Positions 34,591 through 41,784 of a stretch of DNA of 64,000 nucleotides are shown piece after piece. Within the stretch, counting starts at the first letter, position 1. Every line of letters starts with the position of its first letter. The notes under the pieces are model-generated. The model did no database searches, was not told the origin of the DNA, and saw only the letters and a list, made by a program, of their open reading frames with translations. The stretch covers positions 124,001-188,000 of the forward strand of contig JBMNJJ010000009.1 in NCBI GenBank assembly GCA_050951605.1. Reading direction: 5' to 3'. The position numbers were made by a program, and so were the translations under genes. Source of the stretch: DUTS01 sp050951605 (GTDB lineage Bacteria; Bacillota; Peptococcia; DRI-13; DTU073).

Positions 34591-34723
34591 ATATAATAAA
34601 GTATTTAGTTATACTTAGCCAAAAGTCGACAACTTAAAAAAGGTATACTACCGCTAGAGGATTAAGGGCAGTCTTTGTATTAGTGACAACATTTAAAATT
34701 ATTAAGAAAGGAGGCTGAAGCAA

Positions 34724-34930
34724 ATGACAAAATTGGCTGAAAGGTTGTCGCTTAATCAACGTCTTAAAAATGCGTATATTAAAGAATCTCAAGAGAGGCA
34801 AGTAGATGTGTATGTTTCTCTAAAGAGGCAAGAAGCGGAGTATATTAATGAAGCTTTAAAGAAGCAACCAGAAGCATATATTAAAGAATCTCGAAGAAAG
34901 TCAAAAGATGCTTTTAATAAAACAATTTAA
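34724..34930 (+). CDS. Unknown small charged protein, second of three paralogues
   Basis: 68 residues. N-terminus MTKLAERLSLNQRLKNAYIK aligns with its neighbours. Two internal repeats, AYIKESQERQ and AYIKESRRKS, flank VSLKRQEAEYINEALKKQPE, giving a repetitive charged helix. ATG start after AAAGGAGGCTGAAG, the same leader motif as 34129. Not recognised. Confidence 0.62.
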   Translation: MTKLAERLSLNQRLKNAYIKESQERQVDVYVSLKRQEAEYINEALKKQPEAYIKESRRKSKDAFNKTI

Positions 34931-35013
34931 GAAAAAAGGATTCCTAAGCAATTCCTCAATAATATGAATTTTTGTATACATCTATAAATAGTCCCCAAAG
35001 GAATGAAATCGCA

Positions 35014-35038
35014 TCACGATTTAAAACTATGTTATTAT
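35014..35038 (+). promoter_or_regulatory. Extended -10 promoter element, copy 5 of 5 (weaker)
   Basis: ACGATTTAAAACTATGTTATTAT, with TATTAT at 35033-35038 and extended TG. The most diverged of the five copies. Confidence 0.5.
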
Positions 35039-35078
35039 CAAGGATTGCCTTTTAGTTTAGTAAGGAGGCCGAAATCAA

Positions 35079-35255
35079 TTGAAAAAACCGGATTATAAGT
35101 TACCACTAAAAGATTATGTTGAAAAAGTGCGGCTTGAAGAATTTCTAAGGAGAAAGTTTATAAAAGAAGCTGAAGAAGCGACAAACGTAGAGAATAATTT
35201 AAAGGTAAATAAAACGAAAGAACCTTCACAGAAGAAAAATTCGTTGGAGCGTTGA
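35079..35255 (+). CDS. Unknown small charged protein, third of three paralogues
   Basis: 58 residues starting at TTG after TAAGGAGGCCGAAATCAA. It reads MKKPDYKLPLKDYVEKVRLE, then EFLRRKFIKEAEEATN, ending KKNSLER. The first 30 residues align with the 34129 product (ALTLAEHVRKAHLETELRRK against YKLPLKDYVEKVRLEEFLRR). Followed by a terminator. Not recognised. Confidence 0.6.
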   Translation: MKKPDYKLPLKDYVEKVRLEEFLRRKFIKEAEEATNVENNLKVNKTKEPSQKKNSLER

Positions 35256-35269
35256 CGAATATTTCAAAA

Positions 35270-35320
35270 CAAGGGGCTACTGAACAATGAGCGATTAGTT
35301 TATTGTGCAGTAGCCCTTTG
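35270..35320 (+). terminator. Stem-loop terminator
   Basis: AAGGGGCTACTG pairs with CAGTAGCCCTTT, with an inner CAAT/ATTG extension. Lies between the third paralogue and the arsR promoter. Confidence 0.75.
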
Positions 35321-35325
35321 TACTA

Positions 35326-35354
35326 TTTACAACGATTCAAAAATGGTGTAAAAT
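35326..35354 (+). promoter_or_regulatory. Sigma-A promoter of the arsR-cadA operon
   Basis: TTTACA (35326-35331), 17-base spacer, TAAAAT (35349-35354). The metal-regulator operator follows immediately downstream. Confidence 0.8.
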
Positions 35355-35363
35355 TAAATAAAC

Positions 35364-35385
35364 ATATGAACATGTATTCATATAT
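35364..35385. promoter_or_regulatory. ArsR/SmtB-type 12-2-12 operator
   Basis: ATATGAACATGTATTCATATAT contains the TGAACA-N2-TATTCA core used by CadC, CzrA and SmtB-type repressors. It lies just after the -10 and before the regulator gene, so it fits autorepression released by metal. Confidence 0.9.
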
Positions 35386-35405
35386 AGAAATGAGGTGGAG
35401 GCAAC

Positions 35406-35762
35406 ATGGAGGAGTTTCTGGATCGTTGTGCGGTGGAGTGTTTTCATCCGGAAACAGTAAGCAGAGTAAAAAAGAATAGTCTTAGTGAGGAAGAGGTTAA
35501 AAAATTATCCGAGATTTTTAAGGCTTTAGGTGATGAAACGAGGATTAAGTTGTTACACGCCTTATCGCAGGAGGAGTTATGTGTTTGTGATTTATCCAAA
35601 GTAGTGGAGATGTCCCAGTCTCTTGTTTCCCATCAATTGCGGGTTTTGCGTAATCTGAAATTGGTTAAATATCGTAAAGCAGGAAAAATGGTTTATTATT
35701 CTCTAGATGATGACCATATTATTAATTTATTTACACAGGGATTAGCTCATATTAGGCATTAA
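35406..35762 (+). CDS. ArsR/SmtB family metal-responsive repressor, CadC type
   Basis: 118 residues. Winged helix (about 35-110) with LFKALGDETRIKLLHALS-type start (FKALGDETRIKLLHAL) and the metal motif ELCVCDLSKVVEMSQSLVSH, whose CVCD pair plus the N-terminal cysteines (RCAVECFHPE) form the alpha3N cadmium/lead/zinc site of CadC. C-terminal Asp/His positions (DDDHIINL, HIRH) could form the alpha5 zinc site. It should repress this operon and release the operator on metal binding. The transporter gene follows after 45 bases. Confidence 0.92.
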   Translation: MEEFLDRCAVECFHPETVSRVKKNSLSEEEVKKLSEIFKALGDETRIKLLHALSQEELCVCDLSKVVEMSQSLVSHQLRVLRNLKLVKYRKAGKMVYYSLDDDHIINLFTQGLAHIRH

Positions 35763-35807
35763 GAGAAGTGGATTTTTAGAGCAATAGATGTAGAAGGGAG
35801 AAAATTA

Positions 35808-37649
35808 ATGACGGAGAAAAAGAGGCAGAAGTTATGGTTTTTAGGGATAGGTATCATTATTTATTTTATAGCTATATTATTTTCTTTTTCACCTCAGTTG
35901 GAGTTAGCTTTATTTTTAGTAAGTTATGTGTTGATTGGTGGGGAAATTGTTTATTATGCCTTGCGGAATATTTGTCGTGGGCAAATATTTGATGAAAATT
36001 TTCTGATGACGATTGCTACACTCGGGGCTTTTGCGATCAAGGTTTACCCGGAAGCTGTAGCGGTAATGCTTTTTTATCGAGTAGGAGAGGCCGTGCAAGA
36101 CCTTGCTGTAAATAGGTCGCGCCGTTCTATCCAGGCTCTTTTGGAGATTAGACCTGATTATGCTAATTTGCAGAAGGAGAATGAAATAGTGCGGGTAAGT
36201 CCCACAGAAGTTGCTGTGGGTGATTTAATTGTAGTTAAGCCGGGAGAAAGGGTGCCTTTAGATGGTAAAATTGTGGAAGGCAATTCTCTTGTTGATACTT
36301 CTGCTTTGACAGGCGAAACGGTTCCTCGCAGACTACAGGAGGGTGAAGAAATATTAAGCGGTTTTATTAATACTTCCGGGCTTTTACTTGTGGAAGTAAC
36401 GAAAGAATATAGTCAATCGACTGTAGCTAAAATATTGGATTTGGTGCAGAATGCCAGTAGCAAAAAAGCACCTACCGAGAATTTTATTACTAAGTTTGCC
36501 CGTTATTATACGCCGGCAGTAGTTGCTATTGCGGCCCTCTTAGCTTTAGTACCCCCTTTAATTATTCCCGGAGCTGTTTTTGCTGATTGGTTGTATCGCG
36601 CTTTAGTTTTCTTAGTTATTTCTTGTCCTTGTGCATTAGTTATTTCTATTCCCTTAGGTTTTTTTGGCGGAATTGGGGGAGCCTCGAGGAACGGCATTTT
36701 AGTTAAAGGTGGTAATAATCTAGAGGCTTTAAATTATGTGGAAGCAGTTGTTTTTGATAAAACGGGAACGATGACCCAAGGTGTTTTTAAGGTTACTGCG
36801 CTTTATCCGGTGGACGGCTTTAAGGAGGAAGAGCTATTACAATATGCGGTTTGGGCAGAAGCCTTTTCCACTCATCCGATTGCTAAATCAATTTTAGAGT
36901 TTTATGGTGGAGATGTATTATGGGATAAGATTGTGTCTTATGAGGAAATAGCCGGTCGGGGAATGAAGGTAAGTGTAGCCGGAAAGACAATTTTAGCCGG
37001 AAATAGAACGCTAATGGTAGAAGAGGGGGTTAGTGTAGACGAGCAAGAAAGAGCAGGCACAGTAATACATGTGGCTGTAGATGGGCAATATGTTGGAGCA
37101 GTAGTGATTTCCGATAAAATTAAGGAAGATAGTAGGCAGACCTTGGAAGGATTGAAAAATCTAGGGGTACAGAAATTAGTCATGCTGACCGGGGACAGTA
37201 AAGCAGTGGCTACTCAAGTGGCACGGGAATTAGGAATTGAGGAGTTTTATGCCGAACTTTTACCTCAGGAAAAGGTGGAGCAAATAGAAAAGATTTATGA
37301 AAACAAAGGCAAAGGGAACTTAGTTTTTGTGGGTGACGGGATTAATGATGCTCCTGTTTTGGCGAGAGCTGATGTAGGGGTGGCTATGGGTGCTTTAGGA
37401 TCTGATGCAGCGATTGAGGCTGCTGATGTGGTGATTATGAATGACCAGCCTTCGAAACTTGTTACGGCGATGCAAATAGCCCGGAGGACGAAAAAGATTG
37501 TCTGGCAGAATATTTTCTTAGCTTTAATGGTGAAAGCAATTGTGCTCATTCTTGGTGCAGGCGGTATTGCTACGATGTGGGAGGCGGTTTTTGCCGATGT
37601 CGGTGTTGCTTTGCTGGCTATTTTTAATGCTACGCGGGTGATGAGTTGA
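35808..37649 (+). CDS. cadA: P1B-type heavy-metal ATPase (Cd/Zn/Pb exporter), altered C-terminus
   Basis: 613 residues without an N-terminal HMA domain. Transport motif SCPCALVIS near residue 272, phosphorylation site FDKTGTMTQG near residue 317, hinge GDGINDAPVLARAD, and TGESVP-like TGETVP are intact. It pumps divalent soft metals out. The last residues, ATRVMS, end in a stop created at the edge of a 2.4-kb insertion: a 124-base copy of the gene's 3' end reappears at 40062-40185, where the reading frame ends MRV. Enzyme function should survive, since only the last two residues change. Confidence 0.92.
   Translation: MTEKKRQKLWFLGIGIIIYFIAILFSFSPQLELALFLVSYVLIGGEIVYYALRNICRGQIFDENFLMTIATLGAFAIKVYPEAVAVMLFYRVGEAVQDLAVNRSRRSIQALLEIRPDYANLQKENEIVRVSPTEVAVGDLIVVKPGERVPLDGKIVEGNSLVDTSALTGETVPRRLQEGEEILSGFINTSGLLLVEVTKEYSQSTVAKILDLVQNASSKKAPTENFITKFARYYTPAVVAIAALLALVPPLIIPGAVFADWLYRALVFLVISCPCALVISIPLGFFGGIGGASRNGILVKGGNNLEALNYVEAVVFDKTGTMTQGVFKVTALYPVDGFKEEELLQYAVWAEAFSTHPIAKSILEFYGGDVLWDKIVSYEEIAGRGMKVSVAGKTILAGNRTLMVEEGVSVDEQERAGTVIHVAVDGQYVGAVVISDKIKEDSRQTLEGLKNLGVQKLVMLTGDSKAVATQVARELGIEEFYAELLPQEKVEQIEKIYENKGKGNLVFVGDGINDAPVLARADVGVAMGALGSDAAIEAADVVIMNDQPSKLVTAMQIARRTKKIVWQNIFLALMVKAIVLILGAGGIATMWEAVFADVGVALLAIFNATRVMS
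37522..37645 (+). repeat. 124-base direct repeat, copy 1 (3' end of cadA)
   Basis: Nearly identical to 40062-40185 (offset 2540 bases; about three or four differences). It codes for the last 40 or so residues of the metal ATPase. Confidence 0.95.
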
Positions 37650-37681
37650 TATTTTCTCGGGGTCGACATATAACAAAGACA

Positions 37682-37698
37682 TGAAAACATTGTTTTCA
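37682..37698. promoter_or_regulatory. Palindrome upstream of the AbrB-type antitoxin
   Basis: TGAAAACATTGTTTTCA is a perfect 7-3-7 dyad located 23 bases before the antitoxin ATG; a likely autoregulatory operator. Confidence 0.5.
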
Positions 37699-37720
37699 AT
37701 GCAAACAAGGAGCTGATAAT

Positions 37721-37996
37721 ATGGAATTAGCTAAGGTGACTGTTCGAGGGCAAATTACAATACCAATAGCAATCCGAAAAAAACTGAATATTAAAGATGG
37801 TGACAAGATGGTTTTTCTGGAGGAAAACGGAAAGGTCATTATGGCAAATTCGGCAATGCTTGCCCTGCGGGAGATACAGGATGCTTTCAAAGGTGAAGCT
37901 GAAAGGCTAGGATTAAAGAATGAGCAGGATGTAGTAAATTTGGTCAAGGAAGTTAGAAAAGAAATGTGGGAAAAACGTTATGTGGATCATGATTGA
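37721..37996 (+). CDS. AbrB/MazE-type antitoxin
   Basis: 91 residues. Residues 3-47 are a SpoVT/AbrB swapped-hairpin DNA-binding domain (AKVTVRGQITIPIAIRKKLN); the C-terminal 40 residues are a charged toxin-binding tail. Start codon ATG after AAGGAG. The next ORF, a truncated PIN toxin, overlaps its end by 17 bases. With the toxin broken, the antitoxin is probably an orphan. Confidence 0.85.
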   Translation: MELAKVTVRGQITIPIAIRKKLNIKDGDKMVFLEENGKVIMANSAMLALREIQDAFKGEAERLGLKNEQDVVNLVKEVRKEMWEKRYVDHD

Positions 37997-38135
37997 TACC
38001 AATATACTCATTTCTGCTATCCTGTTTCCCCATAGCTCAATAAATGAATTGATGAAAGTTATTGCTGAAAAGCACAAGTTAATCTTGTCTTCATTCGTTA
38101 TTAAAAGAATGGAAAAGCTGGAAGCAACTACATAA
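37980..38135 (+). pseudogene. PIN-domain toxin, truncated
   Basis: 51 residues: MIDTNILISAILFPHSSINE, then LMKVIAEKHKLILSSFVIKR, is the first part of a VapC-like PIN ribonuclease (first catalytic Asp in IDTN). Full PIN toxins run about 130 residues; this one ends in unrelated sequence and a stop at 38133-38135. The group II intron tail begins within a few tens of bases, so intron insertion followed by deletion is the likely cause of the truncation. Confidence 0.75.
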
Positions 38136-38160
38136 GGCACTAAGTCGGAATTTTGCATTG

Positions 38161-38256
38161 CTTTAGAAAGTAACCGAGGTTCACTAGAAGCCGTATACGT
38201 GGTCCGTACGTACAGTTCTGGGAGAGGAAAAAAACACCCCGATTTTTACCTACTCG
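38161..38256 (+). mobile_element. Group II intron 3' remnant (domains V and VI)
   Basis: The segment around 38186-38219 has the domain V pattern (AAGCCGTATACGTGG, CCGTACGTACAGTTCT: two arms that pair). It is followed by a domain VI-like stem (GAGGAAAAA pairing with TTTTTACCTACTC, with an unpaired A as branch-point candidate) and the usual 3' end CTACTCGAT at about 38256. No reverse transcriptase ORF and no 5' domains remain. Confidence 0.75.
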
Positions 38257-38338
38257 ATATAATATTTCTTTATCCCTTACTAATTTTTCCTAGTTTGATT
38301 TTATTACCAAATATGCTATCTTGCTATCATGCTGAAAA

Positions 38339-38391
38339 TTTGTTATTATAAATGTATAGAAAAACTAATTTTCTAACATTATAATAACAAA
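38339..38391. promoter_or_regulatory. Long palindrome upstream of the AbiE-type pair
   Basis: TTTGTTATTATAAATGT faces ACATTATAATAACAAA, with an inner AGAAAA/TTTTCT pair. AbiEi antitoxins repress their own promoter through inverted repeats, so this is a strong candidate operator. It is also AT-rich enough to contain the -10. Confidence 0.6.
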
Positions 38392-38402
38392 GATGGTGAT
38401 AC

Positions 38403-39068
38403 ATGATGGAACAGATAGGTTATGGACAATATATTGCGGAAAATATTCTTCATTTGCCTTTTGGTGTGCCCATTTATACGGAAGATATGGCCAGGGGTCT
38501 TGCTAAGCAATTTGATATTGATATGAAAAAGGCAAAGGGTCTTGTCAATGTTAATCTCAAACGGCTTGCAGATAATAATGATTTGAAAAGATATCAAAAG
38601 GGCATCTATTACAAGGCAAAAATAACACCCTTTGGTAAAGCTAAGTTGAATCCTGCATATGTCATCCGTGATATCTATCTCAATAAAAATGGTGTGGTTA
38701 TTGGCTATGAAACCGGAGCCACCTTTCTGAATCAAATTGGACTTACCACACAAATTGCCAAATATAAATATTGTGCAACTAATGCTTTCAAGCAAAACGG
38801 TAGTAGAATTGATGAGAAATTAAAAGTGGTAATTCGGAAACCGCCAGTAAAAGTTACCGAACAAAACTATCAATATCTACAGCTTTTAGACGCTATTGAA
38901 AATAAGGATAAGATACCTATTGATGTTCATCATCCGGAAAAAATTATTCTTAATTATATAAGAAAAAACCAATTGGATTTTATAAAGCTAGTAGCTTATG
39001 CTGGTAAATTTTATAGGAAGGAGATACTGCTGTGCATTGGTAAGATTGCAGCAAGTGAGTTGTCATGA
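38403..39068 (+). CDS. AbiEi-like antitoxin/regulator (type IV toxin-antitoxin)
   Basis: 221 residues. An N-terminal winged-helix-like region (about 15-65: YTEDMARGLAKQFDIDMKKA, NLKRLADNNDLKRYQKGIYY) is followed by a C-terminal helical domain, as in DUF6088/AbiEi proteins. It is immediately upstream of the nucleotidyltransferase toxin, overlapping it by 4 bases (ATGA). AbiEi proteins neutralise the toxin without binding it and repress the promoter. Start ATG 38403 or 38406. Confidence 0.8.
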   Translation: MMEQIGYGQYIAENILHLPFGVPIYTEDMARGLAKQFDIDMKKAKGLVNVNLKRLADNNDLKRYQKGIYYKAKITPFGKAKLNPAYVIRDIYLNKNGVVIGYETGATFLNQIGLTTQIAKYKYCATNAFKQNGSRIDEKLKVVIRKPPVKVTEQNYQYLQLLDAIENKDKIPIDVHHPEKIILNYIRKNQLDFIKLVAYAGKFYRKEILLCIGKIAASELS

Positions 39069-40024
39069 AATTACATTTTGCTCCAGTGGCTTTTGAATCC
39101 TTATTGCTGGATATTTCTGAAAGAACTGGCATTAGAGCAGATATTATTGAGAAAGACTATTATGTCACCTTATTGTTAAAGGAATTTGCGAATAAACAAA
39201 AGGAAGTTCCTGCATATTTTAAAGGTGGTACCGCTTTATATAAAGCTCTTAGTAGCATAAGAAGGTTTTCTGAAGATATTGATTTAACTGTATCTGTAGA
39301 GGGCTGCTCCAATAGTCAGGCTAAAAGAAGATTAGAACGTGTGAGTAAAGAATATTCTTGTTTGAGCAGAAATAAAGAAGATCAAGACAATGATAACCGT
39401 AAAGGTAGTATTACCAGTGTCTATAATTACAATTCCGTAGTCGATATAGATAATAAGGATGCCTTGCAAAGATTTGGTCGAGTAAAAGTAGAAGCTACTT
39501 CATTTACAGTCAGTGAACCCTTCGAGCCGATGTTAATAGCGCCTATCTTGTTTGATATGGCAACAATAGAGCAAAAGAAGACCTTAACGGATATTTATGA
39601 AGTAGGAGCATTTTCTATAGCAACCATTAAATTGGAGCGAATTTTTGTTGACAAGATGTTTGCCGCAGAATTTTATTATTTACGTGAAAATTATTTTGAT
39701 GTAGCAAAACATCTCTATGACTTGGTGGTGCTACTGCAAAATGAGAAAATTAAAGTTATGCTTTCAGATAAGGCTCTTCTGAATAAAATGGTTAATTTCA
39801 AACGCAAGGAGGAACAACTGCGAATTGGTAGTGAACTTGCCGATAAGCCTATTCATCAATTTAGCTATTTGCGAACGGGAATAAACAATGAAGAACTAAT
39901 TAAAGAATTTGCACGAATGCAGGAAATCTATGTTTTTAATAGTGAGCATATGATTGCCGTGGATGAATTACAAAAAAGCATTATGTTATTATTTGTAATT
40001 GTTGAAAGGATCTTAAGGAGTTAA
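39065..40024 (+). CDS. AbiEii-like nucleotidyltransferase toxin (type IV toxin-antitoxin)
   Basis: 319 residues. YFKGGTALYKAL followed by RRFSEDIDLTV is the nucleotidyltransferase GG-T...D-x-D active site of the AbiEii family, and the later VKVEATSFTVSEPFEP and IATIKLERIFVDKMFAAEFY fit it. Relatives add nucleotides to tRNA and cause abortive phage infection. The gene looks intact and is the final gene within the direct-repeat-bounded insertion. Confidence 0.85.
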   Translation: MKLHFAPVAFESLLLDISERTGIRADIIEKDYYVTLLLKEFANKQKEVPAYFKGGTALYKALSSIRRFSEDIDLTVSVEGCSNSQAKRRLERVSKEYSCLSRNKEDQDNDNRKGSITSVYNYNSVVDIDNKDALQRFGRVKVEATSFTVSEPFEPMLIAPILFDMATIEQKKTLTDIYEVGAFSIATIKLERIFVDKMFAAEFYYLRENYFDVAKHLYDLVVLLQNEKIKVMLSDKALLNKMVNFKRKEEQLRIGSELADKPIHQFSYLRTGINNEELIKEFARMQEIYVFNSEHMIAVDELQKSIMLLFVIVERILRS

Positions 40025-40061
40025 CGTATTTTGCTGTATACTAATTAATAGACAAATTAAC

Positions 40062-40185
40062 CCTTAATAGTGAAAGCAATTGTGCTCATTCTTGGTGCAG
40101 GTGGTATTGCTACGATGTGGGAGGCGGTTTTTGCCGATGTCGGTGTTGCTTTGCTGGCTATTTTTAATGCTACGCGGGTGATGAG
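40062..40185 (+). repeat. 124-base direct repeat, copy 2 (relic of the cadA 3' end)
   Basis: Partner of 37522-37645. The reading frame ends ATRVMRV then stop at 40190-40192. It has no start codon or ribosome site, so it is not expressed by itself. Confidence 0.93.
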
Positions 40186-40248
40186 GGTGTAAAAAAACAG
40201 AAGATAGCGTATAATATAGTTATGGTATTTTTTACATGAGGTGATTTA

Positions 40249-40929
40249 ATGAATGACGATTTATTAGTTGAGGCTGATGTTCAAAGTAATTGCTTAGTTA
40301 ATAGGTATTCTTTTAAAGAAGAGCTTTTTAACAGCATTAGTCATGGGATTGGGGCATTACTGAGCATTGCGGCTTTAGTGGTGCTTGTTGCTTTTGCCAG
40401 TATCAAAGGTGATGTTTGGCAAATAGTTAGTTTTAGTATCTATGGCGCTACTTTGTTTTTTTTATATCTCTTTTCTACGCTTTATCATAGTGTTTGTGTA
40501 GAAAAAGCGAAAAGAGTGCTGCGAGTTTTTGACCATGTTTCTATTTATTTATTGATTGCCGGAAGTTATACGCCCATTGCTTTAGTGGCGATGAGGGGCA
40601 CTTGGGGTTGGAGCATTTTTGCGATCATTTGGTCTTTGGCTTTGGTAGGGATTGTCCTCAATATCATTAGTATCGAGAAAACTAAAAAAATTTCTACGGT
40701 GTTATATGTTTTGATGGGTTGGTTGATTATTGTTGCCATCAAGCCAATGTTGCAGATGGTTCCGCATGGGCTTTTTGTCTGGTTATTAATCGGGGGCTTA
40801 ATTTATACTTTGGGGGTAATTTTTTATATTTGCAGGAAAATACCGTTTAATCACGGTATCTGGCATCTTTTTGTGTTAGGGGGAAGTGTGGCTCATTATT
40901 TGGGATTCTTGTTTTACTTAGCTCTTTAG
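40249..40929 (+). CDS. Hemolysin III family (TrhA/YqfA, PAQR-type) membrane protein
   Basis: 226 residues with seven predicted membrane helices. It shows the family's FKEELFNSISHGIGALLSI start, STLYHSVCVEKAKRVLRVFD (SxxxH), and the closing IPFNHGIWHLFVLGGSVAHY (HxxWH). PAQR proteins influence membrane fluidity or act as putative metal-dependent hydrolases. AGGTGATTTA precedes the ATG. Confidence 0.92.
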   Translation: MNDDLLVEADVQSNCLVNRYSFKEELFNSISHGIGALLSIAALVVLVAFASIKGDVWQIVSFSIYGATLFFLYLFSTLYHSVCVEKAKRVLRVFDHVSIYLLIAGSYTPIALVAMRGTWGWSIFAIIWSLALVGIVLNIISIEKTKKISTVLYVLMGWLIIVAIKPMLQMVPHGLFVWLLIGGLIYTLGVIFYICRKIPFNHGIWHLFVLGGSVAHYLGFLFYLAL

Positions 40930-40984
40930 GGGTAGCGGAGGGACGTTCCCAATATGACCCAGAGAAAGGGTTGACAATAAAAAA

Positions 40985-41197
40985 GTGGAAGAATTAAAAA
41001 GAAAGCTTGCAGAAATTGTGACTAAGCAAGACAGTGTTAAACGCCGTCTCGGTGTAGTAGCAATATTAACGGAAGCTTTAAAAAAATATGCGATTAGACC
41101 GGTTATTGTGGGCGGATTTGCAGTTGAGTTATGGACAATGGGTAAGTATGCTACTTTAGATATTGATTTAATAAAAGAAGCCAAAAATCTTAGGTGA
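40985..41197 (+). pseudogene. Truncated nucleotidyltransferase-fold protein
   Basis: 70 residues from GTG 40985. A 25-residue helix, then AIRPVIVGGFAVELWTMG and ATLDIDLI, the GG...D-x-D signature of DUF6036-type nucleotidyltransferases. Full proteins are about 150-200 residues; this stops shortly after the active site. Probably a decayed toxin-like or accessory gene. The inverted repeat at 41225 follows. Confidence 0.6.
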
Positions 41198-41224
41198 GAG
41201 TAAAGGTGACGTAGGGTACGTATG

Positions 41225-41282
41225 TCACAAGGACGGCTTTTCTAATATCTTTTAAAAAATATTAGAAGAGCCGTCCTTGTGA
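41225..41282. repeat. Perfect-armed inverted repeat
   Basis: TCACAAGGACGGCT faces AGCCGTCCTTGTGA, with inner TTCTAATAT/ATATTAGAA arms. No T-run follows either strand, so it is a weak terminator candidate; a small mobile or attenuator hairpin is equally possible. Confidence 0.6.
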
Positions 41283-41286
41283 TAGT

Positions 41287-41784
41287 CTAGCGGCAATTTA
41301 GGGTAAAGAGATAGCTCCATTTAGTAGCGTGCTTTAATTCATCGGTATATATTTCTGTAATTATATTGCGGTAGGGTAAAAATTCTAGACCAAATAAAAC
41401 TTTGCGGTATTTTTCTACGGCACCAAGTTCGCCAAAAAGTGCTTTGGTAATACCTGCACAATAGTTTTGGGGCTGTTCAAAGGGAACTTCCTGTGCGGGT
41501 GGTAAGTCCTGTCCTGTTAATTCCCAATAAAGCTGGCGGAATAATTTAGCGTGTTTTCTTTCATCATTGCGGATGGAAGTGATGATTTCCCGTTGGGCGG
41601 GAGGGGCTACACTAAGTATATAGTCATAAAACAATTCATCTTCTCTTTCGGAACGTACGGCTGCAGCGATTATTTTTAATGCTTCCGGATAGGCATAAAA
41701 AGGGACATATGAATATGTGGGATAATATTTATAAGTAGTAAAAGGGTAACCGGGATAAGGTGTAGTTAAACAAGACTTTGACAT
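41287..41784 (-). CDS. Ferritin-like protein with Tyr/Pro-rich N-terminus
   Basis: 165 residues. The first 35 residues are Tyr, Pro and Thr rich (TTPYPGYPFTTYKYYPTYSY), then a four-helix ferritin-like bundle with repeated E-x-x-H pairs (SEREDELFYD, RNDERKHAKLFRQL, GELGAVEKYRK, YTDELKHATKWSY), a complete di-iron ligand set. It resembles DUF2202/rubrerythrin-like spore proteins. Role in peroxide or iron handling is inferred. Start preceded by GTGAGGTTACATT in reverse. Confidence 0.78.
   Translation of the reverse strand: MSKSCLTTPYPGYPFTTYKYYPTYSYVPFYAYPEALKIIAAAVRSEREDELFYDYILSVAPPAQREIITSIRNDERKHAKLFRQLYWELTGQDLPPAQEVPFEQPQNYCAGITKALFGELGAVEKYRKVLFGLEFLPYRNIITEIYTDELKHATKWSYLFTLNCR

Larger units (their letters stand above)
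37646..40061. mobile_element. Insertion bounded by direct repeats, carrying toxin-antitoxin genes
   Basis: A 2416-base segment lies between the two copies of the cadA 3' end. It contains an AbrB-type antitoxin, a truncated PIN toxin, a group II intron tail and an AbiE-type pair. No integrase, transposase or terminal inverted repeat is visible, so the mechanism is unknown. A 2540-base unit including one repeat copy would be deleted by recombination between the repeats, restoring an MRV-ended cadA. Confidence 0.7.
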
